DNA from: Archangium sp.
Lineage (GTDB): Bacteria; Myxococcota; Myxococcia; Myxococcales; Myxococcaceae
Direction of reading: 5' to 3'
Assembly: GCA_030695565.1 (NCBI GenBank)
Contig: JAUYRZ010000128.1
Coordinates: 1-64,000, forward strand
Length of the DNA stretch: 64,000 nt
A program made the translations under genes and the position numbers. Below the pieces are notes generated by a model. That model did no database searches and had not been told where the DNA came from. It saw nothing but the letters and a program-made list of their open reading frames with translations. Shown in pieces: positions 31,870 to 40,323 of the stretch (positions are counted from its first letter, which is position 1; each line of letters begins with the position of its first letter).

Positions 31870-33042
31870 ATGCGCACCTCGGTTCTCTTCGTCTCGCTCT
31901 TCCTGCTCGCTTGTGGCGCGCCTCCCGAACTCGACGCAGGCGTCACCCCTGATGCAGGCGCTCCCGACGCCGGCCTCACCACTACCGACGCCGGCACGCC
32001 CGACGCCGGCATCGTCACGGTGCTGCGCGTGAAGTACCCGGCAGGAACCCGCGCCGTCTTCGCCCGTGGCTCGAAGCCGCCCTTCACCTGGAACACCGGC
32101 CTGCCGATGGTGAAGGTCGACGACACCACCTGGTCACTCTCGGTCACCACGCTCAAAGATGATCTCGAGTGGAAGCCGCTGCTCGACGACGCCACCTGGT
32201 CGAAGGGCCCCAACTACATCGGCCGACTCGGCGCGGTGAACGAAGTGGCGCCACGTTTCTTCCGCGACGCAGGCGAGTGGACTCGGCGCTGGCCCACCTT
32301 CACCTCGACGCTGTTGGGCAATACCCGCGGCATCTACGTCTACCTGCCGCCGACCTATCTGGAGAACACCGCGGCCCGCATGCCGGTCGTCTACATGCAC
32401 GACGGTCAGAACCTGTTCGATCCCAACGCGGCGTTCGGTGGGGTGACCTGGGGCGTGCCGCAGACGATGGACACCGCTGCGAATGACGGCCGCTTCCGTG
32501 AAGCCATCGTGGTGGGCGCGGAGAACGCGGGGGGCGCGCGCATCTCCGAGTACACGCCGACCTCCGACCCGATGTACGGCGGGGGCAACGGCGATCTCTA
32601 CTTGCGCATGCTGGTCGAAGAGCTCAAGCCCCGCGTCGACGCCGAGCTGCGCACGAAGCCTTCGCGCGAAGACACGGTGTTGATCGGCTCTTCGCTCGGT
32701 GGGCTGATCAGCAGCCACGCGGGCGTGCGCAAAGCAGACACGTTCGGTCTCATCGGGGCGATGTCACCCAGCGTGTGGTGGGACAGCCGGGTGCTGCTGA
32801 CCACCGTTTCGCAGACCACCACGCCTCGGCCGATTCGCGTCTACGTCGACAGTGGAGACAGCGGGAACTCGAACGACGGCGTCACCGACACGCGCGAGCT
32901 CGCGGCCGCGTACCGCACCCTGGGCTACGTCGAGGGGAGCACGCTCAAGCACGTGGTGCAGCCCGGCGCGACGCACACGGAGAGCGCGTGGGCTTCACGG
33001 CTGCCGGGGGCGCTCGAGTTCCTGCTCGGGCCTGGCCGCTGA
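31870..33042 (+). CDS. lipoprotein esterase (alpha/beta hydrolase, enterochelin-esterase-like)
   Basis: A 390-residue protein from ATG 31870 with a lipobox (FLLAC, Cys at about residue 14), followed by a DAG/PDAG-repeat linker (residues 22-50) of a kind seen on many myxobacterial surface lipoproteins. Next comes a small beta domain, then an esterase_D-type hydrolase: MPVVYMHDGQNLFD, GSSLGGLISSHAG (nucleophile Ser), MSPSVWW, YVDSGDSG and a late His in GATHTESAW. The substrate is unknown, and relatives cut siderophore or acyl esters. A GC palindrome lies upstream. Confidence 0.8.
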   Translation: MRTSVLFVSLFLLACGAPPELDAGVTPDAGAPDAGLTTTDAGTPDAGIVTVLRVKYPAGTRAVFARGSKPPFTWNTGLPMVKVDDTTWSLSVTTLKDDLEWKPLLDDATWSKGPNYIGRLGAVNEVAPRFFRDAGEWTRRWPTFTSTLLGNTRGIYVYLPPTYLENTAARMPVVYMHDGQNLFDPNAAFGGVTWGVPQTMDTAANDGRFREAIVVGAENAGGARISEYTPTSDPMYGGGNGDLYLRMLVEELKPRVDAELRTKPSREDTVLIGSSLGGLISSHAGVRKADTFGLIGAMSPSVWWDSRVLLTTVSQTTTPRPIRVYVDSGDSGNSNDGVTDTRELAAAYRTLGYVEGSTLKHVVQPGATHTESAWASRLPGALEFLLGPGR

Positions 33043-33085
33043 CCCGCGTTGCAAGAGCGCCCTCTCGCCGAGGGGGAGACGGCAG

Positions 33086-34291
33086 TCAGTCCTTCAGCCG
33101 TCTCAATGCCGTCGCGGCAGCCTGCTTCGAGTTGCACCCGAACAAGAGCACCTGCTCGCCGTCATCCGGCCCACCATCCTCGGCCAGATCCTCGAGGGCA
33201 CCGCGCGCCCGCTTCACCTGCAGATCCGCCAGCGCATCTGCCGCCGCCGCGCGCACGCCGCACTTCGGGTGCGCCAGCAGATCGATCAACCGGCCTTCTG
33301 CCGCCTTCGCGCCCGCCCGCGCCGCCGACGCGTAGTGACCGGCAGCCGAGCTCTCTCCGAGCTTCTCCGCGAGCTGACCTGAATAGAGGCTGCGCTCCTT
33401 CGCGTCTTTCTCCTGGGCGATGAGCTTGCGCGCGACGTCGACCTTCTTGTTGCGCTCTTCGCTCTTCGCACCGGCGGCGTCAGCGATGGCCCGCTCGATC
33501 GGGCTCTTGCCGAACACGAGGTAGAGCAGGGCGAGCACCACCACCGCGCCTGCGCTCAAGAAGGCGAGGCGCTTGCGCGGCATGCCCTGTCGTTCCGCGG
33601 AGACCAGCGAGCTCTCCACCATCCGGCTGGTGCTCTCGAAGGCCTTGCTCGCCGCGACGCTGGTCGACTCCATCACCTTGGTGGCGGCCTCGAACGCCTT
33701 GTGCGTACCCGACGTGGAGCGCGTGCCCTCGGCCAGCCGCGACAGCCCCTTGTTCGCAAAGGGCGGCTCGCCCGCGACGGTGCCGCGCGTCACCTTGTAG
33801 AGGCGGATCTGCTCGGGGATGCCCTTGAGCTCGAAGCGGCCGAGCTCTTCGCAGGCCAGCTCGGCGCGGTTCATCGACAGATAGACGGACTCGGTGAACG
33901 TGACCTCGTCGGCTTCAGCCACGCCTTCCACGCGGGCGGCGATGTTCACCGGCTCACCGAAGACGTCGTTGCCCTCGAGGCGCACTTCGCCGACGTTGAT
34001 CGCCACGCGCACGTGCAGTTGCTCTTCGGCGATGGCGCTCTGGTTGTACTTCCACAACGCGTCCTGCACCGCGACGCCGGCCAGCACGGCGGAGGTGGGC
34101 GACTCGAAGGTCACCATGAACGCATCGCCGATGGTCTTGACGATGCGGCCGCCCAGCCCCTTGAAGAGCGGCGCGAGCATGTCGTTGTGCGTCTTGAGCA
34201 GCTTCTCGTTCTGCTCCAGCGTCTGCTTGCTGGTGCGCTCCGTGAAACCTTTGATGTCGGTGAAGACGATGGCGAGGTTCGAGGTACGCAA
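33086..34291 (-). CDS. membrane-anchored class III adenylate cyclase
   Basis: A 401-residue protein with a TTG start preceded by AGAAGAGG. The catalytic domain is N-terminal (residues 5-170). Metal aspartates are D12 and D56, adenine-specifying residues K52 and D109, and transition-state residues N116 and R120, so all key residues are present and ATP is the likely substrate. It continues with a Ser/Ala-rich linker, one transmembrane helix (about residues 245-262) and a C-terminal helical-repeat region rich in Ala. It probably makes cAMP in response to an unknown signal. Confidence 0.85.
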   Translation of the reverse strand: MRTSNLAIVFTDIKGFTERTSKQTLEQNEKLLKTHNDMLAPLFKGLGGRIVKTIGDAFMVTFESPTSAVLAGVAVQDALWKYNQSAIAEEQLHVRVAINVGEVRLEGNDVFGEPVNIAARVEGVAEADEVTFTESVYLSMNRAELACEELGRFELKGIPEQIRLYKVTRGTVAGEPPFANKGLSRLAEGTRSTSGTHKAFEAATKVMESTSVAASKAFESTSRMVESSLVSAERQGMPRKRLAFLSAGAVVVLALLYLVFGKSPIERAIADAAGAKSEERNKKVDVARKLIAQEKDAKERSLYSGQLAEKLGESSAAGHYASAARAGAKAAEGRLIDLLAHPKCGVRAAAADALADLQVKRARGALEDLAEDGGPDDGEQVLLFGCNSKQAAATALRRLKD

Positions 34292-34314
34292 GGCGCGCCT
34301 CTTCTAGCAGAGCA

Positions 34315-34968
34315 TCAGCCCGTCATCCCCAGAACGACGCGGGTCACTGCGACGAAGTGGCAGGCCGCGCCCAGGCACACCAGGGTGTGGAACACCTCGT
34401 GGTAGCCGAACACCGCCGGCCACGGGTCGGGCTTCTTGAGCGCGTACGCCACGGCGCCCAGGGAATAGACGACCCCGCCGCCCAGAAAGAACACCACGCT
34501 GGTGGTGCCCATCACCGAGTTGAGTGCGGGCATGAAGGGGTAGCTGAACCAGGCCAACGCGAGGGCGAGCACGGCGACCAGCGGCTTGGGGGCGGTGATC
34601 CACACCATCGCGCGCAGCACGCCCAGCGCGGCGCCACCCCAGAGCAGCATGAGGAAGGAGCGGGTGGCTTCAGACGGCAGGGCGACGGCCAGCGGCGTTC
34701 CGGTGCCCGCGATGAGGATCATGATGAACGAGTGATCGAGCCGTCTCCACCACTGGCGCGCCTTCGGGGCCCAGGTGAGGCGGTGGTAGAGCGCGCTGAC
34801 CGCGAACTGGCCGCAGAGCGAGACCAGGTAGACCACGCAGGCCCAGAACATGGCGCCGCTTGCATGGGTCAGCAGCCAAGCGCCGGCGGCCAGCGCGATG
34901 AAGAACGAGACCTGGTGGAACACGCCGCGCAGCTGGGGCTTCACCGGGGCGCTCAAGGTCGTTTCCAT
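34315..34968 (-). CDS. hemolysin III / PAQR-family membrane protein
   Basis: A 217-residue protein with seven predicted transmembrane helices. PAQR/hemolysin III motifs are visible: SALYHRLTW, RRLDHSFIMILIAGT (His, Asp, His metal site) and GYHEVFHTLVCLGAACHF. Bacterial members may be membrane hydrolases, and the cytolytic role is not general. It is preceded on its upstream side by a GC palindrome. Confidence 0.87.
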   Translation of the reverse strand: METTLSAPVKPQLRGVFHQVSFFIALAAGAWLLTHASGAMFWACVVYLVSLCGQFAVSALYHRLTWAPKARQWWRRLDHSFIMILIAGTGTPLAVALPSEATRSFLMLLWGGAALGVLRAMVWITAPKPLVAVLALALAWFSYPFMPALNSVMGTTSVVFFLGGGVVYSLGAVAYALKKPDPWPAVFGYHEVFHTLVCLGAACHFVAVTRVVLGMTG

Positions 34969-35017
34969 ACGCGATGGTTACTCCGCGTCGCGTCACGATG
35001 TTGTCATCGATCACGTT

Positions 35018-35050
35018 CTCCCTCTCCCCCGCGGGGGAGAGGCCGGTCAG
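35018..35050. repeat. GC intergenic palindrome, copy upstream of the argC leader
   Basis: Same family, shortened and partly diverged (CTCCCTCTCCCCC/GGGGGAGAGG). Confidence 0.6.
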
Positions 35051-35081
35051 GAAGGATGTGTTGCACCGTCTTGAATTCCCA

Positions 35082-35223
35082 AGTCGCCCGGCCCGAGAGG
35101 CCCTACACGCAAACATCCCTCCAAAGGACCAGGTCGCGGGTTCGAGTCCCGCCGGGTGCATTCCTACGCGCCCGTAGCTCAGTGGTAGAGCAGGTAAATC
35201 GAGGCTTCTCATCTCGGGCGACT
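35082..35223 (+). other. tRNA-like region with the 3' half before the 5' half
   Basis: From 35119 to 35160 there is an anticodon loop CTCCAAA, stem GGACC, variable AGGTC, perfect T-arm (GCGGG-TTCGAGT-CCCGC), acceptor strand CGGGTGC and A. After 7 nt come acceptor strand GCGCCCG (35168-35174), TA, a D-arm GCTC-AGTGGTA-GAGC, A and GGT. The two acceptor strands pair 7/7 (one G-U), and GGT plus TCC would complete the anticodon stem. The whole is framed by a perfect 9-bp inverted repeat AGTCGCCCG / CGGGCGACT. It could be a circularly permuted tRNA gene, remains of two tandem tRNAs, or a tRNA-mimicking leader. CCA is not encoded. Confidence 0.55.
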
Positions 35224-35261
35224 GAAATCTTTTCGCGATGATCATTGCGAGTGCATAGAAG

Positions 35262-35279
35262 GTGCATATACATGCGCAC
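35262..35279. promoter_or_regulatory. probable ArgR operator (ARG box) at argC
   Basis: The near-palindrome GTGCATATACATGCGCAC, with another GTGCATA just upstream and TGCAT downstream, sits directly before argC. ARG boxes are 18-bp AT-centred palindromes with TGCAT/TGAAT half-sites. ArgR is encoded in this same operon, so autogenous arginine repression is likely. Confidence 0.55.
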
Positions 35280-35282
35280 TCC

Positions 35283-36284
35283 ATGCATCACACCGCAGGC
35301 ATCATCGGAGCGTCCGGTTACTCCGGCATCGAGCTGACCCGGCTGCTCCTCGCGCACCGCGACGTGAAGCTCGCCTTCGTCACTTCGGATCGCTGGGTGG
35401 GGCAGCGCATCGCCTCGAAGACCGCGTTGCCTTCCGAGCTCGTCTACGTGAGCAACGAGCAGGGCCTCGCTTCGGCGAAGGGCTGCGACGTGGTGTTCCT
35501 GGCCACGCCCGCGGAGACCTCGCTGGAGCTCGCCCCGAAGCTGCGCGCCCAGGGCGTGCGCGTGGTGGATCTCGCCGGCGCCTTCCGCCTGCAGGACCTC
35601 ACGAAATATCCCGCCTTCTACAAGTTCGAGCACTCCTCTCCGGCGCTGGTGAAAGAAGCCGTCTACGGAATGCCCGAGCTGTTCCGCGAGCAGATCCGCG
35701 GCGTGAACTTCGTGTCGAACCCGGGCTGCTACGCCACCGCGGCCGCGCTCTCCCTGGCGCCGCTGCTGAAGAGCGGGCTCATCGATCCCACCTCCATCGT
35801 GATCAACGCTGCCTCGGGCGTTTCAGGCGCGGGCCGCAAGGCGAGCGAAGAATACGGCTTCATGGAGATCGACTCCGATTTCCGCGCCTACAAGACGCTC
35901 AAGCACCAGCACGTGCCGGAGATCGAGCAGACCCTGGGCGGCGTGAAGCTGGTCTTCACCCCGCACCTGCTGCCCATCAAGCGGGGCATCTTGAGCACTG
36001 CGGTGGCGCGTCTGAAGTCGGGCGTGAGCCAGGCCCAGGTGAATGACGCCTTCACCGCCGCCTTCGGCAACGAGCCGATGGTGCAGCTGCTTCCTTCTGC
36101 CGACTCCGTGCGCATCGCCGACGTGGCGAAGACGCCGTTCTGTCTCATCGGCGCGTCGACCGACGAGAGCCACGTGGTCAGCGTGAGCGCCATCGACAAC
36201 CTGCTCAAGGGCGCCGCGAGTCAGGCCGTGCAGAACATGAACCTCATGCTCGGGCATGAGGAGACTTCCGCGTTGATCAGCTAG
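35283..36284 (+). CDS. argC: N-acetyl-gamma-glutamyl-phosphate reductase
   Basis: A 333-residue protein from ATG 35283. A GTG at 35262 inside the ARG box is an alternative start. The N-terminal Rossmann motif GIIGASGYSGIELTRLL and the active-site FVSNPGCYATAAAL (catalytic Cys) identify ArgC. It reduces N-acetylglutamyl phosphate with NADPH, the third step of arginine synthesis. It is first gene of an operon with argJ-argB, argR, argH and argF, with 12 bp to the next gene. Confidence 0.92.
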   Translation: MHHTAGIIGASGYSGIELTRLLLAHRDVKLAFVTSDRWVGQRIASKTALPSELVYVSNEQGLASAKGCDVVFLATPAETSLELAPKLRAQGVRVVDLAGAFRLQDLTKYPAFYKFEHSSPALVKEAVYGMPELFREQIRGVNFVSNPGCYATAAALSLAPLLKSGLIDPTSIVINAASGVSGAGRKASEEYGFMEIDSDFRAYKTLKHQHVPEIEQTLGGVKLVFTPHLLPIKRGILSTAVARLKSGVSQAQVNDAFTAAFGNEPMVQLLPSADSVRIADVAKTPFCLIGASTDESHVVSVSAIDNLLKGAASQAVQNMNLMLGHEETSALIS

Positions 36285-36296
36285 AGGTCTCTCAAC

Positions 36297-38348
36297 ATGC
36301 CAGTCGCTCGTGGGTTCCTGTTCGCCGGGCTGCATGCCGGCATCAAGCCGTTCAAGAAAGACCTCGCGCTGGTCGTGAGCGAGTCGCCGTGCTCGGCCGC
36401 GGGCGCGTTGACCATCAACAAGGCGAAGGCCGCCCCGGTGGAAGACTGCGTGCGACGGCTGCCGATGAGCGGCGTTCGCGCGGTGTTGATCAACTCCGGC
36501 AACGCCAACGCGCTCACCGGCGCGGAAGGTCTGCAAGACGTGGTCGAGCTGTGCGCGGCCACCGGCAAGGTGCTCGAGGTGGGCGCAGAGACCGTTTTGA
36601 TGGCGTCGACCGGCGTCATCGGCCAGCGCCTGCCCAAGGCGAAGATGGTGGAGGCTTTGCCGCGTTTGAAGGCGCAGCTGAAGGCGGCCCCTGAATCCGC
36701 GGCCGAGGCCATCTGCACCACCGACACCATCATCAAGATCGCCAGCCGCGCGGTGCGCATCGGCCGCAAGGAAGGGCGCATCACCGCCATCTGCAAGGGC
36801 AGCGGGATGATCGCCCCGCAGCTCGCGTCGACCATCGCCATCATCTGCACCGACGTGGCCATCACGCCCGCGCTGCTGCACCAGGCGTTGATCGGCTCGA
36901 TGGAGGGCAGCTTCAACAACCTCACCGTCGACAACGACATGAGCACCAACGACGCGGTGATCGCGCTCGCCAATGGTCAGCTCGGCAACCCGGAGATCAC
37001 CGAGGCGAACGCGGAGTACGAACTCTTCGCGACACAGCTCCAGTCGTTGTGCGTGGAGCTGGCCCGCGAGGTCGCCAAAGACGGCGAAGGCGCCACCAAG
37101 CTGCTCGAGGTGCGGGTGCTCAACGCGCCGACGCTGCCCATCGCCACCGATCTCGCGCGCAGCGTGGCGGGCAGCACGCTGGTGAAGGCCGCCGTCTTCG
37201 GAGCGGATCCCAACTGGGGCCGGGTACTCGCCACGGTCGGCGCGCGCTGCGGCTCGCAGAAGTACGACGTGAACCCGGGCGACGCGAAGGTCACCGTGCA
37301 GGGCATCGTGGTCTACGACCGCAAACCCACGCTCGATCTCACCACGTTGACGCCCACGGCCGGCGACGGGCCCTCGGGTCACCCCAACCTGCGCGCGCGC
37401 ATGCGTTCGCCTGAAGTGCTGGTGGAGATCGATCTGCGCTGCGGCGAAGCGGCGTCGGTCGGCTGGGGCTGCGACCTCTCGTACGACTACGTGAAGATCA
37501 ACGCCGACTACACCTCGCTGCTCGTGCCCACGGCCGACGGCAGCGTGGCGAAAGACGATCGCCTCACCAACTACTCGCCCAAGTTCAAGGTGAACCTGGT
37601 CAAGGAGGCGCTCACGTACATCTCGCGCTTCGCCGACAAGCGCGTGGTGATCAAGCTGGGCCGCCAGGCGATGGGCAAAGACTCGTTGCGCGCGTCGATC
37701 GTGGAAGACGTGCAGCTGCTGCGCGCGGTGGGGCTGGTGCCCATCCTGGTGCATGGCGAGAGCCCCGAAGGCACCTCGAAGGGCGATACGCACAGCAAGG
37801 AGATGATGGTCTCCGGCCAGACCAACACCGAGCTGGTCACGCTGCTCAACCGCACCGGCGTGCAGGCGATCGGGCTGTCCGGCATGGACGCGTCGTTCAT
37901 GAAGGGGCGGCGCATGGGCGAAGGGTTGCCCGGCGAAGTGGTGAGCATCAACTCCGACCTGCTGGAGATGTTCCTCCAGCGCAACTACGTGCCGGTGGTC
38001 TCGCCGGTGGGGTTCCTCGACGACGGCAGCACCCTGCCGCTCGAGCCTGATCAGGTGGCCAGCGAGATCGCGCGCACCGCGAAGGCCTCGAAGCTGGTGT
38101 TCCTCGTCGGTGGCCCCGGCTTCGTGGAGAACGACGAGCTGCTCGGGCAGATCAACACCACCACGCTGCGGCAGAAGGTCGAGAAGGGCATCTTCAACAA
38201 GAACCTCGCGCGCAAAGCGAAGTGGGCCATCGCCGCCCTGGAAGGCGGCGTGGAGCGCGTGCACGTCATCGACGCCCGCACCCCGCACTCGATCATCGCG
38301 GAGTTCTTCACCGATCAAGGCATCGGCTCGTTGGTGACCCATGGCTGA
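36297..38348 (+). CDS. argJ: ArgJ-ArgB fusion: ornithine acetyltransferase + acetylglutamate-kinase-like domain
   Basis: A 683-residue fusion. Residues 1-410 are ArgJ: NSGNANALTG, GSGMIAPQLAS, DNDMSTND and FGADPNWGRV, ending near WGCDLSYDYVKINADY. ArgJ cuts itself before a conserved Thr, but here that position is Ser178 (TCG). Residues 430-683 are an amino-acid kinase domain aligned with ArgB, yet the usual KYGGxAM is KLGRQAM (K453) and HGGGP is HGESP (from H486), so the glycine-rich ATP and substrate loops are changed. Known ArgJ recycles acetyl from acetylornithine to glutamate, and ArgB phosphorylates acetylglutamate. The fusion joins steps 1/5 and 2 of the pathway. The C-terminus overlaps argR by 8 bp. 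Confidence 0.85.
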   Translation: MPVARGFLFAGLHAGIKPFKKDLALVVSESPCSAAGALTINKAKAAPVEDCVRRLPMSGVRAVLINSGNANALTGAEGLQDVVELCAATGKVLEVGAETVLMASTGVIGQRLPKAKMVEALPRLKAQLKAAPESAAEAICTTDTIIKIASRAVRIGRKEGRITAICKGSGMIAPQLASTIAIICTDVAITPALLHQALIGSMEGSFNNLTVDNDMSTNDAVIALANGQLGNPEITEANAEYELFATQLQSLCVELAREVAKDGEGATKLLEVRVLNAPTLPIATDLARSVAGSTLVKAAVFGADPNWGRVLATVGARCGSQKYDVNPGDAKVTVQGIVVYDRKPTLDLTTLTPTAGDGPSGHPNLRARMRSPEVLVEIDLRCGEAASVGWGCDLSYDYVKINADYTSLLVPTADGSVAKDDRLTNYSPKFKVNLVKEALTYISRFADKRVVIKLGRQAMGKDSLRASIVEDVQLLRAVGLVPILVHGESPEGTSKGDTHSKEMMVSGQTNTELVTLLNRTGVQAIGLSGMDASFMKGRRMGEGLPGEVVSINSDLLEMFLQRNYVPVVSPVGFLDDGSTLPLEPDQVASEIARTAKASKLVFLVGGPGFVENDELLGQINTTTLRQKVEKGIFNKNLARKAKWAIAALEGGVERVHVIDARTPHSIIAEFFTDQGIGSLVTHG

Positions 38349-38817
38349 CGTGAGCACGCACACGGCGAGGCGCGAGGTGATTCGCCGCATCCTGCGCACG
38401 CACGTGGTGGGTACGCAGGAAGACTTAGGCAAGCTGCTCGAGCGCGAAGGCATCGAGGTGAACCAGGCCACCCTCTCGCGCGATCTCGCCAAGCTGATGG
38501 CCCGCCGGGTGACGTTGCCCGATGGCGGCACGGTGTACGAACTCGCCGAAGCGCCCGTGGGCCGCGGTGACGAAGCGTTGCGCCAGGTGCACCACCTGGT
38601 CACCACCGTCGATGATGGCGACGCGATGGTGGTGGTGCGCACCTTGCCCGGTGGCGCGCAGGCCGTGGCAGCAGCGATCGATTCATCCCGGCCGCCTGGC
38701 GTGCTCGGCACGCTGGCCGGCGACGACACCATCTTCATCGTGCCCGCGCGCGGCGTGAAGCCCCTGCGCGTGAAGCGAGATCTTCTGACTCTCTGGAAAA
38801 AAGGAAGTGCCGTGTGA
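38341..38817 (+). CDS. argR: arginine repressor
   Basis: A 158-residue ArgR. The N-terminal winged helix covers VIRRILRTHVVGTQEDLGKLLEREGIEVNQATLSRDLAKL. The C-terminal arginine-binding/hexamerisation domain has the GDD-containing LGTLAGDDTIFIV. It binds ARG boxes when arginine is plentiful, presumably the site at 35262-35279. Its gene overlaps argJ-argB (8 bp) and argH (4 bp), an unusual placement inside the biosynthetic operon. Confidence 0.88.
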   Translation: MADVSTHTARREVIRRILRTHVVGTQEDLGKLLEREGIEVNQATLSRDLAKLMARRVTLPDGGTVYELAEAPVGRGDEALRQVHHLVTTVDDGDAMVVVRTLPGGAQAVAAAIDSSRPPGVLGTLAGDDTIFIVPARGVKPLRVKRDLLTLWKKGSAV

Positions 38818-40259
38818 CTCTCGCCAAGACCGAAGCCGCTGGTGGACCGGGGCTGTTGCCCGAAGTGATGGCCTTCTCCAGCTCGCTCTCGTTGGACAAG
38901 CAGCTGCTGCGTGAAGATCTGGTGGGCTCGATCGCGCACGTGACCATGCTCGGTCGCACCGGCGTCATTCCCCTCGCCGATGCGCGCGCCATTCGGGGCG
39001 GCTTGATCGCGCTGTGGGAGTCGGCCAACGCCGGCACGCTCGTCCTCCCGCAAGAAGAAGACGTGCACATGGCGGTCGAGGTCGAGCTCAACCGCACCAT
39101 CGGCGCGCCCGCTGCGTTGCTGCACTCCGCGCGTTCACGAAACGATCAGGTCGCCACCGATCTGCGCCTGCACGTGCGTGAAGTCGCCGCGCTCGCGCTC
39201 GAGTCGATCACCGGGCTCATCGGCGAGCTGGTGGTCCGCGCGCGCCAGGAGAAAGACGTCATCCTTCCGTCGTACACACACCGCCAACGCGCCCAGCCCA
39301 TCTCGCTGGCCTACTGGTTCGCCAGCTATGGTGCCGCGTTCCTGCGTGATGCGCAGGCGATGGTCTTCGTGCTCGAGCAGTGTCGGCTTCTCCCGCTCGG
39401 CGTGGGCGCCATCTCGGGCAGCTCCTTGCCCATCGACCGCGAGATCAGCCGCCAGCTGCTGGGCTTCGAAGGCGTCACCTTGAACGGCATGGACACCGTG
39501 GGTGATCGCGACTTCGCGCTCGACCTTCTCTACGCGACGGCGCGTTTCTTCGTGCACGCCAGCCGCCTCTCCACCGACCTCATCGACTTCTCCACGCAGG
39601 AGTTCGGCTTCGCCTCTCTCTCCGGCGACATCTCGATGGGCAGCTCGATGATGCCGCAGAAGAAGAACCCCGACGTGTTCGAGCTCATCCGCGGCAAGTC
39701 CGGCAAGGCGGTGGGCAACCTGATGGGCCTGCTCACCACCGTCAAAGGTCTGCCCGGCGGCTACAACCGCGACCTGCAGGAAGATCGTGCGTCGGTGCTG
39801 GAGTGCGGCCCGCAATTGCTCGGCTCGCTCTCGGTGCTGCGGCTGGCGATTCCCCGCGTCACCTTTCACCCCGAGAAGTGCCGGGTGGGCGTCGATGAAG
39901 GCTTCACCCAGGCGACCGATCTCGCCGAAGCGCTGGTGAAGAAGGGCATGCCCTTCCGCAAGGCGTACCAGGTGGTCGGCTCGTTGGTGCGCCGCTGCCA
40001 GGAGCAGGGCCTCAACCTGCGCCAGGCCCGCGTGGAGATGGCGCAGGCCATCGACCCGTCACTCGACGCCGCCACGTTGTCGGTGCTCGAGCCCGCGGGC
40101 GCCGTCGCGCGCAAGCTCTCGGCGGGCAGCACCGGCCCCGCCGCGGTGGAGGCCACGTTGAGCACGCTCGAGACGCAAGCGAAGGCGCTGGGCGAGAAGA
40201 GCACCCAGGTACCGCGGCTCGCCCAGTTGTTCAGCTCCCTGAAGGCCGCGCCGCTCTGA
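38814..40259 (+). CDS. argH: argininosuccinate lyase
   Basis: A 481-residue enzyme (GTG start) with the fumarase/aspartase superfamily signature GSSMMPQKKNPD at about residues 275-286, plus HSARSRNDQVATDLRL and THRQRAQPISL. It splits argininosuccinate into arginine and fumarate. It has an N-terminal start unlike the usual WGGRF, beginning instead KTEAAGGPGLLPEVMAFSSS, so the first 15 residues are divergent. It overlaps argR by 4 nt. Confidence 0.9.
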   Translation: MTLAKTEAAGGPGLLPEVMAFSSSLSLDKQLLREDLVGSIAHVTMLGRTGVIPLADARAIRGGLIALWESANAGTLVLPQEEDVHMAVEVELNRTIGAPAALLHSARSRNDQVATDLRLHVREVAALALESITGLIGELVVRARQEKDVILPSYTHRQRAQPISLAYWFASYGAAFLRDAQAMVFVLEQCRLLPLGVGAISGSSLPIDREISRQLLGFEGVTLNGMDTVGDRDFALDLLYATARFFVHASRLSTDLIDFSTQEFGFASLSGDISMGSSMMPQKKNPDVFELIRGKSGKAVGNLMGLLTTVKGLPGGYNRDLQEDRASVLECGPQLLGSLSVLRLAIPRVTFHPEKCRVGVDEGFTQATDLAEALVKKGMPFRKAYQVVGSLVRRCQEQGLNLRQARVEMAQAIDPSLDAATLSVLEPAGAVARKLSAGSTGPAAVEATLSTLETQAKALGEKSTQVPRLAQLFSSLKAAPL

Positions 40260-40323
40260 ACTTGCCGCTGACGGACAACTCGGGCAATCACGACCCTTCG
40301 CCGTAAACCCAAGGAGCCCCACC

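Larger units (their letters stand above)
34969..35281. other. leader/intergenic region upstream of argC
   Basis: About 310 bp between the hemolysin III gene and argC. It holds a GC palindrome (35018-35050), the tRNA-like region (35082-35223), a small hairpin TCGC/GCGA near 35233-35251 and the probable ArgR operator. No convincing protein-coding gene. Confidence 0.5.

Noticed and set aside
23212-35050. CRISPR array from the repeated GC palindromes
   Set aside because: Copies are kilobases apart with no regular spacers and no cas genes.
35084-35160. Normal 77-nt tRNA gene
   Set aside because: Acceptor and T-arm are fine, but the region where the D-arm should be cannot form one and the anticodon stem has only three pairs. 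A complete D-arm lies instead after it.
35823-39125. 1100-codon minus-strand open frame across the arg operon
   Set aside because: Antisense shadow caused by high GC; composition is His/Arg/Gln-rich and the plus strand encodes argC, argJ-argB, argR and argH.
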